In this document: piece after piece, positions 1-8,625 of the stretch
How the letters are laid out: the number at the start of each line of letters is the position of its first letter
How positions within the stretch are numbered: the first letter of the stretch is position 1
Assembly: GCA_039105265.1 (NCBI GenBank)
Contig: JAPFFF010000003.1
Span: forward strand, 6,262,001 to 6,326,000
From: Tritrichomonas musculus
Lineage: Eukaryota; Parabasalia; Tritrichomonadida; Tritrichomonadidae
DNA length: 64,000 nt
Reading direction: 5' to 3'
Program-made: the position numbers and the translations under genes
Notes under the pieces: generated by a model
What the model was told of the DNA's origin: nothing
The model's input: only the letters and a program-made list of their open reading frames with translations
The model's database searches: none

Positions 1-537
1 TGTCTTAATAATTTCTCGACCAATCATTTGCTCAATTTCACGTTTTTGAGCTTGCTGAAATTTTTCTAATTCCATATCAGCAACAGTTTTGGTAGCACCA
101 TCACTCATTGCACGCGTTCGATATTTTTGGTTAAAGTTTGCGCGTCGCTCTTGCTCGGAGAGAATGGTCTCACGAGCTTCTGTGACTTGGCGAATTGTAT
201 CAAGACGACGTTGTTCGAGTTCATTTAAAATACGTTCGCGAATCATTTGATCACCAGGAATGCGATTCCTTTCTTCTTTGGATAGAGGGATTAAATCGTC
301 TGGTAAAACACCAACTTTTTGCATGGCTTCAATCGTTGCGGGTTCAGTGAATTGTGGCGGCGTTGTTGCTTTATCTGCATCAAATTGAAGAATTCCAAAG
401 CTATTTTGACGACTTGAATCATTTAATGCGCGAGATGTTTTACTATTAGTTCTTCGAAAACGACCTTCTGATGGGGCAGTTGGCTCGGTTGGAGTGTGAT
501 TAGTGTCTTTTGCGCGTGATCGAGAGGACTTTTGCAT
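1..537 (-). CDS. Partial coiled-coil protein (5' part, runs off the left edge)
   Basis: An open frame of 179 codons starts with the ATG whose complement is at 535-537 and continues past base 1, so the C-terminus is missing. The first ~45 residues are basic and Ser/Thr/Pro-rich (MQKSSRSRAKDTNHTP...). A short patch follows with hydrophobic spacing (IEAMQKVGVLPDDLIPLSKE, about residues 81-100). After that comes a charged, Leu-poor helical region (IRERILNELEQRRLDTIRQV onward) that looks like the start of a long coiled coil. I do not recognise the family. Long charged coiled-coil proteins of this kind are common in the trichomonad cytoskeleton and flagellar apparatus, but that role is only a guess. 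The gene is transcribed away from the repeat-protein gene at 784, sharing a 246-bp A/T-rich divergent spacer. Confidence 0.75.
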   Translation of the reverse strand, partial: MQKSSRSRAKDTNHTPTEPTAPSEGRFRRTNSKTSRALNDSSRQNSFGILQFDADKATTPPQFTEPATIEAMQKVGVLPDDLIPLSKEERNRIPGDQMIRERILNELEQRRLDTIRQVTEARETILSEQERRANFNQKYRTRAMSDGATKTVADMELEKFQQAQKREIEQMIGREIIKT

Positions 538-783
538 GTAAATCGATTATTTTTAGAAAAAGTTATGGAATATGATTTATTCAACGTATGCTTTTATAGA
601 AAAAGTTAACAATAACGTACGCATTTCAAGTAAAATGAACTTTTTGATAATAAAAATAATTTCATACTTTTTTTAGTACTAAACTCTTTTTTTCTCATTA
701 TATTTCATAATCATCAGATATGTTACAAACAAATAAACAAACAAATTTTTTAAAGCATATTTGGTCGTGGATTAGAATTTTAT

Positions 784-3700
784 ATGTTTTTCTTATTTCT
801 GCTATTTTTATCTTTCTCAGAACCCAAAGGCAATGAGAACACATATGAAAAACAAGATGCTAAACAGTTTTTATCCAATAATTACAATATTGCAAATAAT
901 AAATTAAGTTCCTTTAAAAATCATATTAAAAATGTTACAAATTCAGAAATACCACAGGAAAGTAATAGGATTATGGAGAATAATGCGGGTACCAATGAAA
1001 AAAATGAAGAAAAAGATGAAATACCAAAAAGAAAAACAACAAATTTCAATGATCTTAATGCCGAATTAAAAAGAAAAGATAAAAAAATAAAGCGCGGTTC
1101 ATACTCAATTGAAAATTTAGACGATACACCAAGAAGTCAATTTAGAAGAAAATTAAAGAGATTAGCAATAGTAAATGAAAAAGCTTCGATTGAAAAAGAT
1201 GAATCAAAGCTTGATACCAATAAAAAATCAGTTAAAAGTGCAGAAGATGCAAAAGAAAATGAAAAAAGAGAAGAAGAAAAGAAAGAAGATAAAGAAGATG
1301 AAAAGAAAGAAGATGAGAAAGATGAAAAGAAAGAAGACAAAGAAGATGAAAAGAATGAAGGAAAAGATGAAGAAAAGAAGGACGAGAAGAAAGATGACGA
1401 AAAGAAACTAGAGAAAGAAGAAGAAAAGAAGGAAGAAGAGAAACAAGAAGAAAAGAAAAAAGACAAAGATGAAAAGAAGGAAGACAAAGAAGAGAAGAAA
1501 GAAGATACAGAAGATGAAAAGAAAGAAGATGAGAAAGATGAAAAGAAAGAAGATGAGAAAGATGAAAAGAAAGAAGAGAAAGAAGATGAAAAGAAAGAAG
1601 AGAAAGAAGATGAAAAGAAAGAAGAGAAAGAAGATGAAAAGAAAGAAGATGAGAAAGATGAAAAGAAAGAAGATGAGAAAGATGAAAAGAAAGAAGATGA
1701 GAAAGATGAAAAGAAAGAAGAGAAAGAAGATGAAAAGAAAGAAGATAAAGAAGAAAAGAAAGAAAATGAAAAGAAAGAAGATAAAGAAGATGAAAAGAAA
1801 GAAGATACAGAAGATGAAAAGAAAGAAGATGAGAAAGATGAAAAGAAAGAAGATAAAGAAGATGAAAAGAAAGAAGATGAGAAAGATGAAAAGAAAGAAG
1901 AGAAAGAAGATGAAAAGAAAGAAGATAAAGAAGAAAAGAAAGAAGATGAAAAGAAAGAAGATAAAGAAGATGAAAAGAAAGAAGATGAGAAAGATGAAAA
2001 GAAAGAAGATAAAGAAGAAAAGAAAGAAAATGAAAAGAAAGAAGATAAAGAAGATGAAAAGAAAGAAGAGAAAGATGAAAAGAAAGAAGATAAAGAAGAT
2101 GAAAAGAAAGAAGATGAGAAAGATGAAAAGAAAGAAGATAAAGAAGATGAAAAGAAAGAAGATGAAAAGAAAGAAGATAAAGAAGATGAAAAGAAAGAAG
2201 ATAAAGAAGATGAAAAGAAAGAAGAGAAAGATGAAAAGAAAGAAAATGAAAAGAAAGAAGATAAAGAAGATGAAAAGAAAGAAGATAAAGAAGAAAAGAA
2301 AGAAAATGAAAAGAAAGAAGATAAAGAAGATGAAAAGAAAGAAGATAAAGAAGATGAAAAGAAAGAAGATAAAGAAGATGAAAAGAAAGAAGATGAGAAA
2401 GATGAAAAGAAAGAAGATGAAAAGAAAGAAGATAAAGAAGATGAAAAGAAAGAAGATGAGAAAGATGAAAAGAAAGAAGATGAAAAGAAAGAAGATAAAG
2501 AAGATGAAAAGAAAGAAGATGAGAAAGATGAAAAGAAAGAAGATGAAAAGAAAGAAGATAAAGAAGATGAAAAGAAAGAAGATAAAGAAGATGAAAAGAA
2601 AGAAGATAAAGAAGATGAAAAGAAAGAAGATGAGAAAGATGAAAAGAAAGAAGATGAAAAGAAAGAAGATAAAGAAGATGAAAAGAAAGAAGATGAGAAA
2701 GATGAAAAGAAAGAAGATAAAGAAGATGAAAAGAAAGAAGATAAAGAAGATGAAAAGAAAGAAGATGAAAAGAAAGAAGATGAAAAGAAAGAAGAAGAAA
2801 AGAAAGAAGAAGAAAAGAAAGAAGATAAAGAAGATGAAAAGAAAGAAGATGAGAAAGATGAAAAGAAAGAAGACAAAGAAGATGAAAAGAATGAAGGAAA
2901 AGATGAAGAAAAGAAGGACGAGAAGAAAGATGACGAAAAGAAACTAGAGAAAGAAGAAGAAAAGAAGGAAGAAGAGAAACAAGAAGAAAAGAAAAAAGAC
3001 AAAGATGAAAAGAAGGAAGACAAAGAAGAGAAGAAAGAAGATACAGAAGATGAAAAGAAAGAAGATGAGAAAGATGAAAAGAAAGAAGATAAAGAAGATG
3101 AAAAGAAAGAAGATAAAGAAGATGAAAAGAAAGAAGAAAAAGACGAGAAGAAAGAAGATACAGAAGATGAAAAGAAAGAAGATGAGAAAGATGAAAAGAA
3201 AGATGATGAAAAGAAGGAAGACAAAGAAGAGAAGAAAGAAGATACAGAAGATGAAAAGAAAGAAGACAAAGACGAGAAAGATGAAAAGAAGGAAAACAAA
3301 GACGAGAAAGATGAAAAGAAAGAAGACAAAGACGAGAAAGATGAAAAGAAAGAAGACAAAGACGAGAAAGATGAAAAGAAAGAAAACAAAGACGAGAAAG
3401 ATGAAAAGAAAGAAAACAAAGACGAGAAAGATGAAAAGAAAGAAGACAAAGACGAGAAAGATGAAAAGAAAGAAGACAAAGACGAGAAAGATGAAAAGAA
3501 AGAAAACAAAGACGAGAAAGATGAAAAGAAAGAAAACAAAGACGAGAAAGATGAAAAGAAAGAAAACAAAGACGAGAAAGATGAAAAGAAAGAAGACAAA
3601 GACGAGAAAGATGAAAAGAAAGAAAACAAAGACGAGAAAGATGAAAAGAAAGAAAACAAAGACGAGAAAGATGAAAAGAAAGAAGACAAAGACGAGAAAG

Positions 3701-4677
3701 ATGAAAAGAAAGAAGACAAAGACGAGAAAGATGAAAAGAAAGAAGACAAAGACGAGAAAGATGAAAAGAAAGAAGACAAAGACGAGAAAGATGAAAAGAA
3801 AGAAGACAAAGACGAGAAAGATGAAAAGAAGGAAAACAAAGAAGAAGACAAGAAGGAAGACGAGAAAGAAGATAAAGAAGAAGAAAAGAAAGAAGGAAAA
3901 GATGAAAAACAGAAGGACGAGAAGAAAGATGATGAAAAGAAGGAAAGCAAAGAAGATGAAAAGAAAGAAGACGAGAAACAAGAAGAAAAGAAGGACGAGA
4001 AGAAAGAAGATGAAAAGAAACTAGAGAAAGAAGAAGAAAAGAAGGAAGACGAGAAACAAGAAGAAAAGAAAAAAGACAAAGATGAAAAGAAGGAAAACGA
4101 GAAAGAAGATGAAAAGAAAGAAGACAAAGACAAGAAGAAAGAAGATACAGAAGATGAAAAGAAAGAAGATAAAGAAGAAGAAAAGAAGGATGAGAAGAAA
4201 GATGATGAGAAAGAGGAAAAGAAAGAAGACAAAGACAAGAAAGATGAAAAGAAAGAAGAAAAGAAAGTAGAAAAAGAAGAAAAGATGGAGGATGAGAAAG
4301 AGGAAAAGAAAGAAGAGAAAGAAGAAGAAAAGAAGGACGAGAAGAAAGAAGAGAAAGAAGAAGAAAAGAAGGACGAGAAGAAAGAAGAAGAAAAGAAGGA
4401 CGAGAAGAAAGAAGAAGAAAAGAAAGTAGAAAAAGAAGAAAAGAAAGAGGAGAAAGATGGCAAATCTAAACACAAACCATCCAATTCTCTTAGGAAGAGG
4501 CCAGTTGATAAGGAAGAAAAAATGAATCGATCGATGCTGCTATTATTTGCTGCATGCATCATCGTAATTGTTGCAATCATTTCCTATTTCTCTTGTGCAA
4601 AAAGCGCGCTTAAACCAGACATCATTCAAGCAGAGGAACCACTTCTAATTCGAGAAGAGTTTTTCGATTCTGATTAA
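784..4677 (+). CDS. Lys/Glu/Asp-repeat protein with N-terminal hydrophobic segment and C-terminal membrane anchor
   Basis: 1297 residues in one open frame. Residues 1-12 (MFFLFLLFLSFS) are hydrophobic and could be a signal peptide. Residues ~17-150 are ordinary Asn/Lys-rich sequence. From ~155 to ~1225 the protein is almost entirely permutations of EDEKKEDK, EKDEKKED and DKDEKDEKKE, in the DNA as tandem 24-30-base units. A basic linker (KSKHKPSNSLRKRP) precedes a hydrophobic helix at about residues 1247-1267 (LLLFAACIIVIVAIISYF), followed by ~30 acidic residues ending in EEFFDSD. This predicts a type I surface or endomembrane protein with a very long charged single-helix or disordered stalk. 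No enzymatic domain is visible. Repeat number is probably variable between strains. The long antisense frame across the repeat is a by-product of the purine-rich repeat, not a second gene. Confidence 0.85.
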   Translation: MFFLFLLFLSFSEPKGNENTYEKQDAKQFLSNNYNIANNKLSSFKNHIKNVTNSEIPQESNRIMENNAGTNEKNEEKDEIPKRKTTNFNDLNAELKRKDKKIKRGSYSIENLDDTPRSQFRRKLKRLAIVNEKASIEKDESKLDTNKKSVKSAEDAKENEKREEEKKEDKEDEKKEDEKDEKKEDKEDEKNEGKDEEKKDEKKDDEKKLEKEEEKKEEEKQEEKKKDKDEKKEDKEEKKEDTEDEKKEDEKDEKKEDEKDEKKEEKEDEKKEEKEDEKKEEKEDEKKEDEKDEKKEDEKDEKKEDEKDEKKEEKEDEKKEDKEEKKENEKKEDKEDEKKEDTEDEKKEDEKDEKKEDKEDEKKEDEKDEKKEEKEDEKKEDKEEKKEDEKKEDKEDEKKEDEKDEKKEDKEEKKENEKKEDKEDEKKEEKDEKKEDKEDEKKEDEKDEKKEDKEDEKKEDEKKEDKEDEKKEDKEDEKKEEKDEKKENEKKEDKEDEKKEDKEEKKENEKKEDKEDEKKEDKEDEKKEDKEDEKKEDEKDEKKEDEKKEDKEDEKKEDEKDEKKEDEKKEDKEDEKKEDEKDEKKEDEKKEDKEDEKKEDKEDEKKEDKEDEKKEDEKDEKKEDEKKEDKEDEKKEDEKDEKKEDKEDEKKEDKEDEKKEDEKKEDEKKEEEKKEEEKKEDKEDEKKEDEKDEKKEDKEDEKNEGKDEEKKDEKKDDEKKLEKEEEKKEEEKQEEKKKDKDEKKEDKEEKKEDTEDEKKEDEKDEKKEDKEDEKKEDKEDEKKEEKDEKKEDTEDEKKEDEKDEKKDDEKKEDKEEKKEDTEDEKKEDKDEKDEKKENKDEKDEKKEDKDEKDEKKEDKDEKDEKKENKDEKDEKKENKDEKDEKKEDKDEKDEKKEDKDEKDEKKENKDEKDEKKENKDEKDEKKENKDEKDEKKEDKDEKDEKKENKDEKDEKKENKDEKDEKKEDKDEKDEKKEDKDEKDEKKEDKDEKDEKKEDKDEKDEKKEDKDEKDEKKENKEEDKKEDEKEDKEEEKKEGKDEKQKDEKKDDEKKESKEDEKKEDEKQEEKKDEKKEDEKKLEKEEEKKEDEKQEEKKKDKDEKKENEKEDEKKEDKDKKKEDTEDEKKEDKEEEKKDEKKDDEKEEKKEDKDKKDEKKEEKKVEKEEKMEDEKEEKKEEKEEEKKDEKKEEKEEEKKDEKKEEEKKDEKKEEEKKVEKEEKKEEKDGKSKHKPSNSLRKRPVDKEEKMNRSMLLLFAACIIVIVAIISYFSCAKSALKPDIIQAEEPLLIREEFFDSD
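1335..3060 (+). repeat. Segmental duplication within the repeat-protein gene (offset 1536 bp)
   Basis: A block of roughly 190 bases starting near 1335 recurs near 2871 with apparently no or very few changes. Both encode the unusual non-periodic stretch that includes NEGKDEEKKDEKKDDEKKLE. The offset is 1536 bases, exactly 512 codons, so the frame is kept. The tract between the copies is tandem KED repeat. This looks like unequal exchange between repeat arrays. Confidence 0.8.
3266..3840 (+). repeat. 30-bp minisatellite inside the repeat-protein gene (about 19 units)
   Basis: A 30-base unit beginning GACAAAGACGAGAAAGATGA is repeated head to tail about 19 times and encodes the decapeptide DKDEKDEKKE. 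Units are nearly identical and differ mainly by GAAGAC versus GAAAAC (Asp or Asn at one position). The high homogeneity compared with the flanking, more mixed KED repeats points to recent expansion or gene conversion. Confidence 0.9.
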
Positions 4678-4736
4678 GTAAATTATTATTATTAAAACAA
4701 TAAAGATCTGTTTAATTAAATTACCTATTAGTTATG

Positions 4737-4768
<32 letters not shown>

Positions 4769-5045
4769 ATTTATGGATCACATTCTTTTGATATAAATTG
4801 AGGAAATAAAGAAAATATTTCGCAAGGTTATATCACAAAATAGTAAAATTGGTTATAAAATATTTTTTTTTTTATTTCAATTTCAAAAACAATTTTTCCC
4901 CATGTTTGAATCAATAATATAAGGAACAGATAATATGACAGAATTTTATGTTTAAATCAAATGGTGATACCAAAATGAACGAATTTCTCATATAACTTAA
5001 ATTGAATAAATAACTGGCCGGTTTCTCTCAACAAAAATATAGATA
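4678..5045. other. Intergenic, A/T-rich, no gene seen
   Basis: 368 bases between two plus-strand genes. It holds a 28-base T tract (4737-4764) shortly after the stop codon of the repeat-protein gene. I see no RNA gene, inverted repeat or convincing promoter motif. TCTCAACAAAAAT lies about 20 bases before the next ATG but is not a good trichomonad initiator. Confidence 0.6.
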
Positions 5046-8000
5046 ATGGAGAATTTGATTATTCCTTTTTCGGTTCAAGAAATAGAAAACAATATTCCTT
5101 ATTTCGCTGTTGTTAAAATACCTTTTTCATCACTTATAGCTTATTTAACACGAGATAGTCTTTTTCTAAGAAATTCAAGTACTGCTAACCATGACATTGT
5201 TCTTAGAATTATTAGAAGTCAAGAATCGCTTCAAAATTACGGTCCTAATCAATGGATGCAATACATTGACCGCTTTCATATATGCTTTGGAACTAAAAGC
5301 GGTTTAATTAGCGTTTTACGGCTGACTGATTTAACAGCATATTCAAAAAAACTTGAAAATATTTTTTTTACTTCAATTTTTAATTGCCACAAGCATCTTG
5401 CAGCAATAACACCAAAAAACGAACTTTTTTTCATTCAGATCGATGATGAAGAACAAAATAACACCAATAAAGACAAGATTTTTCAAAATCTTTTTAACAA
5501 AAAAAATTATAAATGCCAAACAATTAATGTTATTGAACTAAAAAATAATAGTAAAAAAATAGAAATAATGCCTTCTAAATATGATATGAACTTCGCAAAA
5601 TCAACAATTTTGAATACTGTTTTTTATCACCGTTTAAACAAACCAAAACTTGTTTCAATTATTGATAACAAGCCATGCTTCATACCAATTACTCCATCAA
5701 CAATCAGTTCCACTAAAAAACTACAACCATCATTCTTCAAAATTGAGAAACCAGTAATGCTTGCTGTGAACCCAGCCTCAAATTTCCTTGCTGCTGCTCT
5801 TAAAGACAGTTCTGTAGTTTTCATATCACTTCTTTACCCAGATTCAACTCCAATCTTGATATCTAAATATGACCCTGGTGTAGAAATTATTTTCATGAGA
5901 TGGACTTATGACGACGAAAATTTAATTATTATAACATCAACTGGATGTGTGACATTATTCGAAATGCCAACGTACACAGTTTATAATATGCATGTCCCTG
6001 ATTTTATAATGCCAACAAAAAGTCCAATACAGACGATCATCAATAATAATAATCCTATTAACAGCAACACAAATATCAGTAATAATACAAATGCTGGCTC
6101 TGTTGATAATAATAATAATAATAATTCCAGCAATAATAGTACGAATATAAATCAATATCCTCTAATATGCAGAATTGTTTCAGTAGATTATGATGAAGAG
6201 TCAAGATGTTTATATGCTATTAAGCGCGAAAACAATGAAACTTTTTCATTACATGCAGTAGAATTTGCTCTTCTACAGAAACGATTTTGTTTTACTGCAT
6301 CGCGTGTATTTGACTACAAAACAAAATTCATCATTCCACTTCAAATCTTTCCCATCAAATTTGTTATTCCGTTCAGCATTAAAGAAAAGATTCGAGAATC
6401 ACCAAATAGCATTGTTTCTCAACCACCAAATCCAAGTCAAACCCGTAAAACGAAGTTATTTATAGCTTCTTCAAACAATCAAATTCAAGCTGATGATAAA
6501 ATCATTACATTCAATGACGACGATATTATTCAAGGAATTCAGCTTTTAAATGGGCTTCTGTTTGTTTTCATTTTTTCAACAAAAGAGGAGCAAATTAGGC
6601 TCGTTCTTTTTGATGAAAATTTAAATCAAATGAAAATGTCTGTTATTTCTTCTATTGCCAAATCACCATACTCAACATCAGATTTTACAAATATAATATC
6701 AGACCATATCAACTTCCCTCACAGTATTCATACACTTACAAACAACTATATTAATCAGCTTGCAGCTGCATGCCATACAATGTATAGCTTAATTAAAATG
6801 AATCCAAAGAAAGTTCGGAAAAATAGAATTAATAGAGAACAAAATGCGATTTTTGAAGATGAATGCCCTGACATTGATCTTACTGAAGGTTTTGATATTG
6901 ATAATGATAGTGAAGATAAAGAAGAGAGATTTAATATACTAATGAAAGTAAGAGTATTTAATAATTACGATTCAAATGATAATGATGATTATACTTTTAG
7001 TATTAAAACTTTATCAGTTAGACAACAACTGAAAAATGCAGTTTCTTGTGCTGGCCAAGGTGTTTTCCTCCACTATACAAATGGAAATGGCCAGCTCATC
7101 AAATCAAAATATATATTCAACAATATCAAATATGCATTTTACGAACCTTTTTCTGATATAATTGTGGTTCAAATGGCTCACACATATTATATTGTCAAAG
7201 ACTATTATCAAACAGAGTTCAAAGGCGTCGCCTGTTTTTCTGACATGGTTGAAACCTTTTCCTTACAAAAATTGACATTATTTGGTGAAATTGCTTATGT
7301 AGGTACTTTGTTTATGCCATTCCTACTAATAAATAATTTTGAAGATTCTAATAAGATTTTGATTCCACGTTTAGAGAAAGTTTGTCCTAGTATAGAAAGG
7401 TTTGATAATATTATAGCTTCAACGATATCTACAGCAATCATACAAAATCATGAACATTCAAAGATCATAAATAATGTACAACCAATTATCACTCCAATTC
7501 CATCTGATAGGGCATCTAAAATTTTTGAGAACGTGATTGAGAAGTTGAAAGTTGCAAGCAGTAGCATTAAAATAATTTCTTCATCTTCATCAGAATATTC
7601 TGACGAGGATGAAGATTCAGGTTCTGAAGATACTGAAGATGATAATGGCAAATCTAATTTTGATCTAGTTAAAAAATTGTTGCAATTTAATTTTAGCTAT
7701 GAAAAATTCTTCAAAGAATTAAATACCGCTACAAAAAGAATCATACTTGAGTATTTAGATCCAGTTGATCTTGAAAATTTACTACTCGAAGTAGATACTG
7801 ATAGTTTTAACGACACTATCTTTTCTCGCGATGAAAAAAAGGAACTTTTAATTAAATTGATAAAGAAATTTCATTTTCTAAGAGCTTTTAAGATCTGTGA
7901 GTCATTAAAGTTTAATTTCCCGTCTCTTATTAAAGAAGTTTTCTATAAGACGAAAAACGATCAAATTACGCTGAAAAAAATATTAATGAAAATTAGGAAA

Positions 8001-8264
8001 GATAGAAAAGAATTCAATTTGAATGATGATGATGGACTTCTTCGTTTTATGGGAAGTGCATTTGGGGCATCTAATCTGTTTTTACTTTCTTTCGCTGTTT
8101 TTGTAGTTTTAAAAGAACAATCAAAGATAGAATTAATGTTAATGACTAATGCTGACCCTGAAGTTGAAAATGAAATAAATGAATTTGTAAAAGCAAATCC
8201 AAATTCAAGATATTCCAATTTTTTGATATCCTTACCAAATTCGCCTTTTAAACAAGCACAATAA
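5046..8264 (+). CDS. RIC1-like beta-propeller protein (putative subunit of a Rab6/Ypt6 exchange factor)
   Basis: 1072 residues. The N-terminal third has the order expected of RIC1. A segment resembling ESLQNYGPNQWMQYIDRF at about residues 58-76 is followed by GTKSGLISVLRL. Further WD40-type blades follow at about 235-310 (LAVNPASNFLAAALKDSSVV, then MRWTYDDENLIIITSTGCVT), matching RIC1's rule of a Trp followed by an aspartate turn. An Asn-rich loop (~331-368) and an acidic Ser tract (~845-867, EYSDEDEDSGSEDTEDD) are lineage inserts. The C-terminal ~220 residues are helical, as in the RIC1 C-terminal domain. RIC1 with RGP1 is known to activate Rab6/Ypt6 at the Golgi. The assignment rests on motif resemblance; another WD40-plus-helical trafficking protein (for example a Vps or HPS-type subunit) is the alternative. 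Confidence 0.55.
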   Translation: MENLIIPFSVQEIENNIPYFAVVKIPFSSLIAYLTRDSLFLRNSSTANHDIVLRIIRSQESLQNYGPNQWMQYIDRFHICFGTKSGLISVLRLTDLTAYSKKLENIFFTSIFNCHKHLAAITPKNELFFIQIDDEEQNNTNKDKIFQNLFNKKNYKCQTINVIELKNNSKKIEIMPSKYDMNFAKSTILNTVFYHRLNKPKLVSIIDNKPCFIPITPSTISSTKKLQPSFFKIEKPVMLAVNPASNFLAAALKDSSVVFISLLYPDSTPILISKYDPGVEIIFMRWTYDDENLIIITSTGCVTLFEMPTYTVYNMHVPDFIMPTKSPIQTIINNNNPINSNTNISNNTNAGSVDNNNNNNSSNNSTNINQYPLICRIVSVDYDEESRCLYAIKRENNETFSLHAVEFALLQKRFCFTASRVFDYKTKFIIPLQIFPIKFVIPFSIKEKIRESPNSIVSQPPNPSQTRKTKLFIASSNNQIQADDKIITFNDDDIIQGIQLLNGLLFVFIFSTKEEQIRLVLFDENLNQMKMSVISSIAKSPYSTSDFTNIISDHINFPHSIHTLTNNYINQLAAACHTMYSLIKMNPKKVRKNRINREQNAIFEDECPDIDLTEGFDIDNDSEDKEERFNILMKVRVFNNYDSNDNDDYTFSIKTLSVRQQLKNAVSCAGQGVFLHYTNGNGQLIKSKYIFNNIKYAFYEPFSDIIVVQMAHTYYIVKDYYQTEFKGVACFSDMVETFSLQKLTLFGEIAYVGTLFMPFLLINNFEDSNKILIPRLEKVCPSIERFDNIIASTISTAIIQNHEHSKIINNVQPIITPIPSDRASKIFENVIEKLKVASSSIKIISSSSSEYSDEDEDSGSEDTEDDNGKSNFDLVKKLLQFNFSYEKFFKELNTATKRIILEYLDPVDLENLLLEVDTDSFNDTIFSRDEKKELLIKLIKKFHFLRAFKICESLKFNFPSLIKEVFYKTKNDQITLKKILMKIRKDRKEFNLNDDDGLLRFMGSAFGASNLFLLSFAVFVVLKEQSKIELMLMTNADPEVENEINEFVKANPNSRYSNFLISLPNSPFKQAQ

Positions 8265-8625
8265 TCCCTAGAAATTTGTTAATGAATTGTTTTATAACTT
8301 TAGATTTTATTATTGTTTTATAAATATAAAAATTATTCAAATTTAGGTTCAATTTATTCAATTTTTTACAAAATATTTTGAGTTTTTCTTTTAGTTGAAA
8401 TAATATTTTTGTCTTAACATCTTTCTATTTATTATTAAAGAAGTTTAAAAATAATCAAAAATATAAAAATATTATGATATTAAATATAAAAACATTAAAA
8501 TATTTTAATAAATAATTTTTTTAATGAAGATATTAAGAAAATAATAAGAAAAAACGCAGTTTAAAATTAATTCAATTATTTGAATATAACTTTACTATTT
8601 CAATAGTTTACAAAATCAAAAAAAC
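8265..8625. other. Intergenic, nothing recognised
   Basis: 361 bases of A/T-rich sequence between two plus-strand genes. No RNA gene, repeat or clear regulatory site seen. Confidence 0.6.

Noticed and set aside
1469-4024. Long Lys/Arg/Met-rich frames in the second plus frame (1469-2947, 3005-4024)
   Set aside because: Frame-shifted readings of the same repeat, with no independent start context or domain.
1137-4580. Minus-strand open frame of 1147 codons
   Set aside because: It is the complement of the KED repeat; its Ser/Phe-only composition comes from the repeat, and the plus frame has a hydrophobic leader, a membrane anchor and normal flanks.
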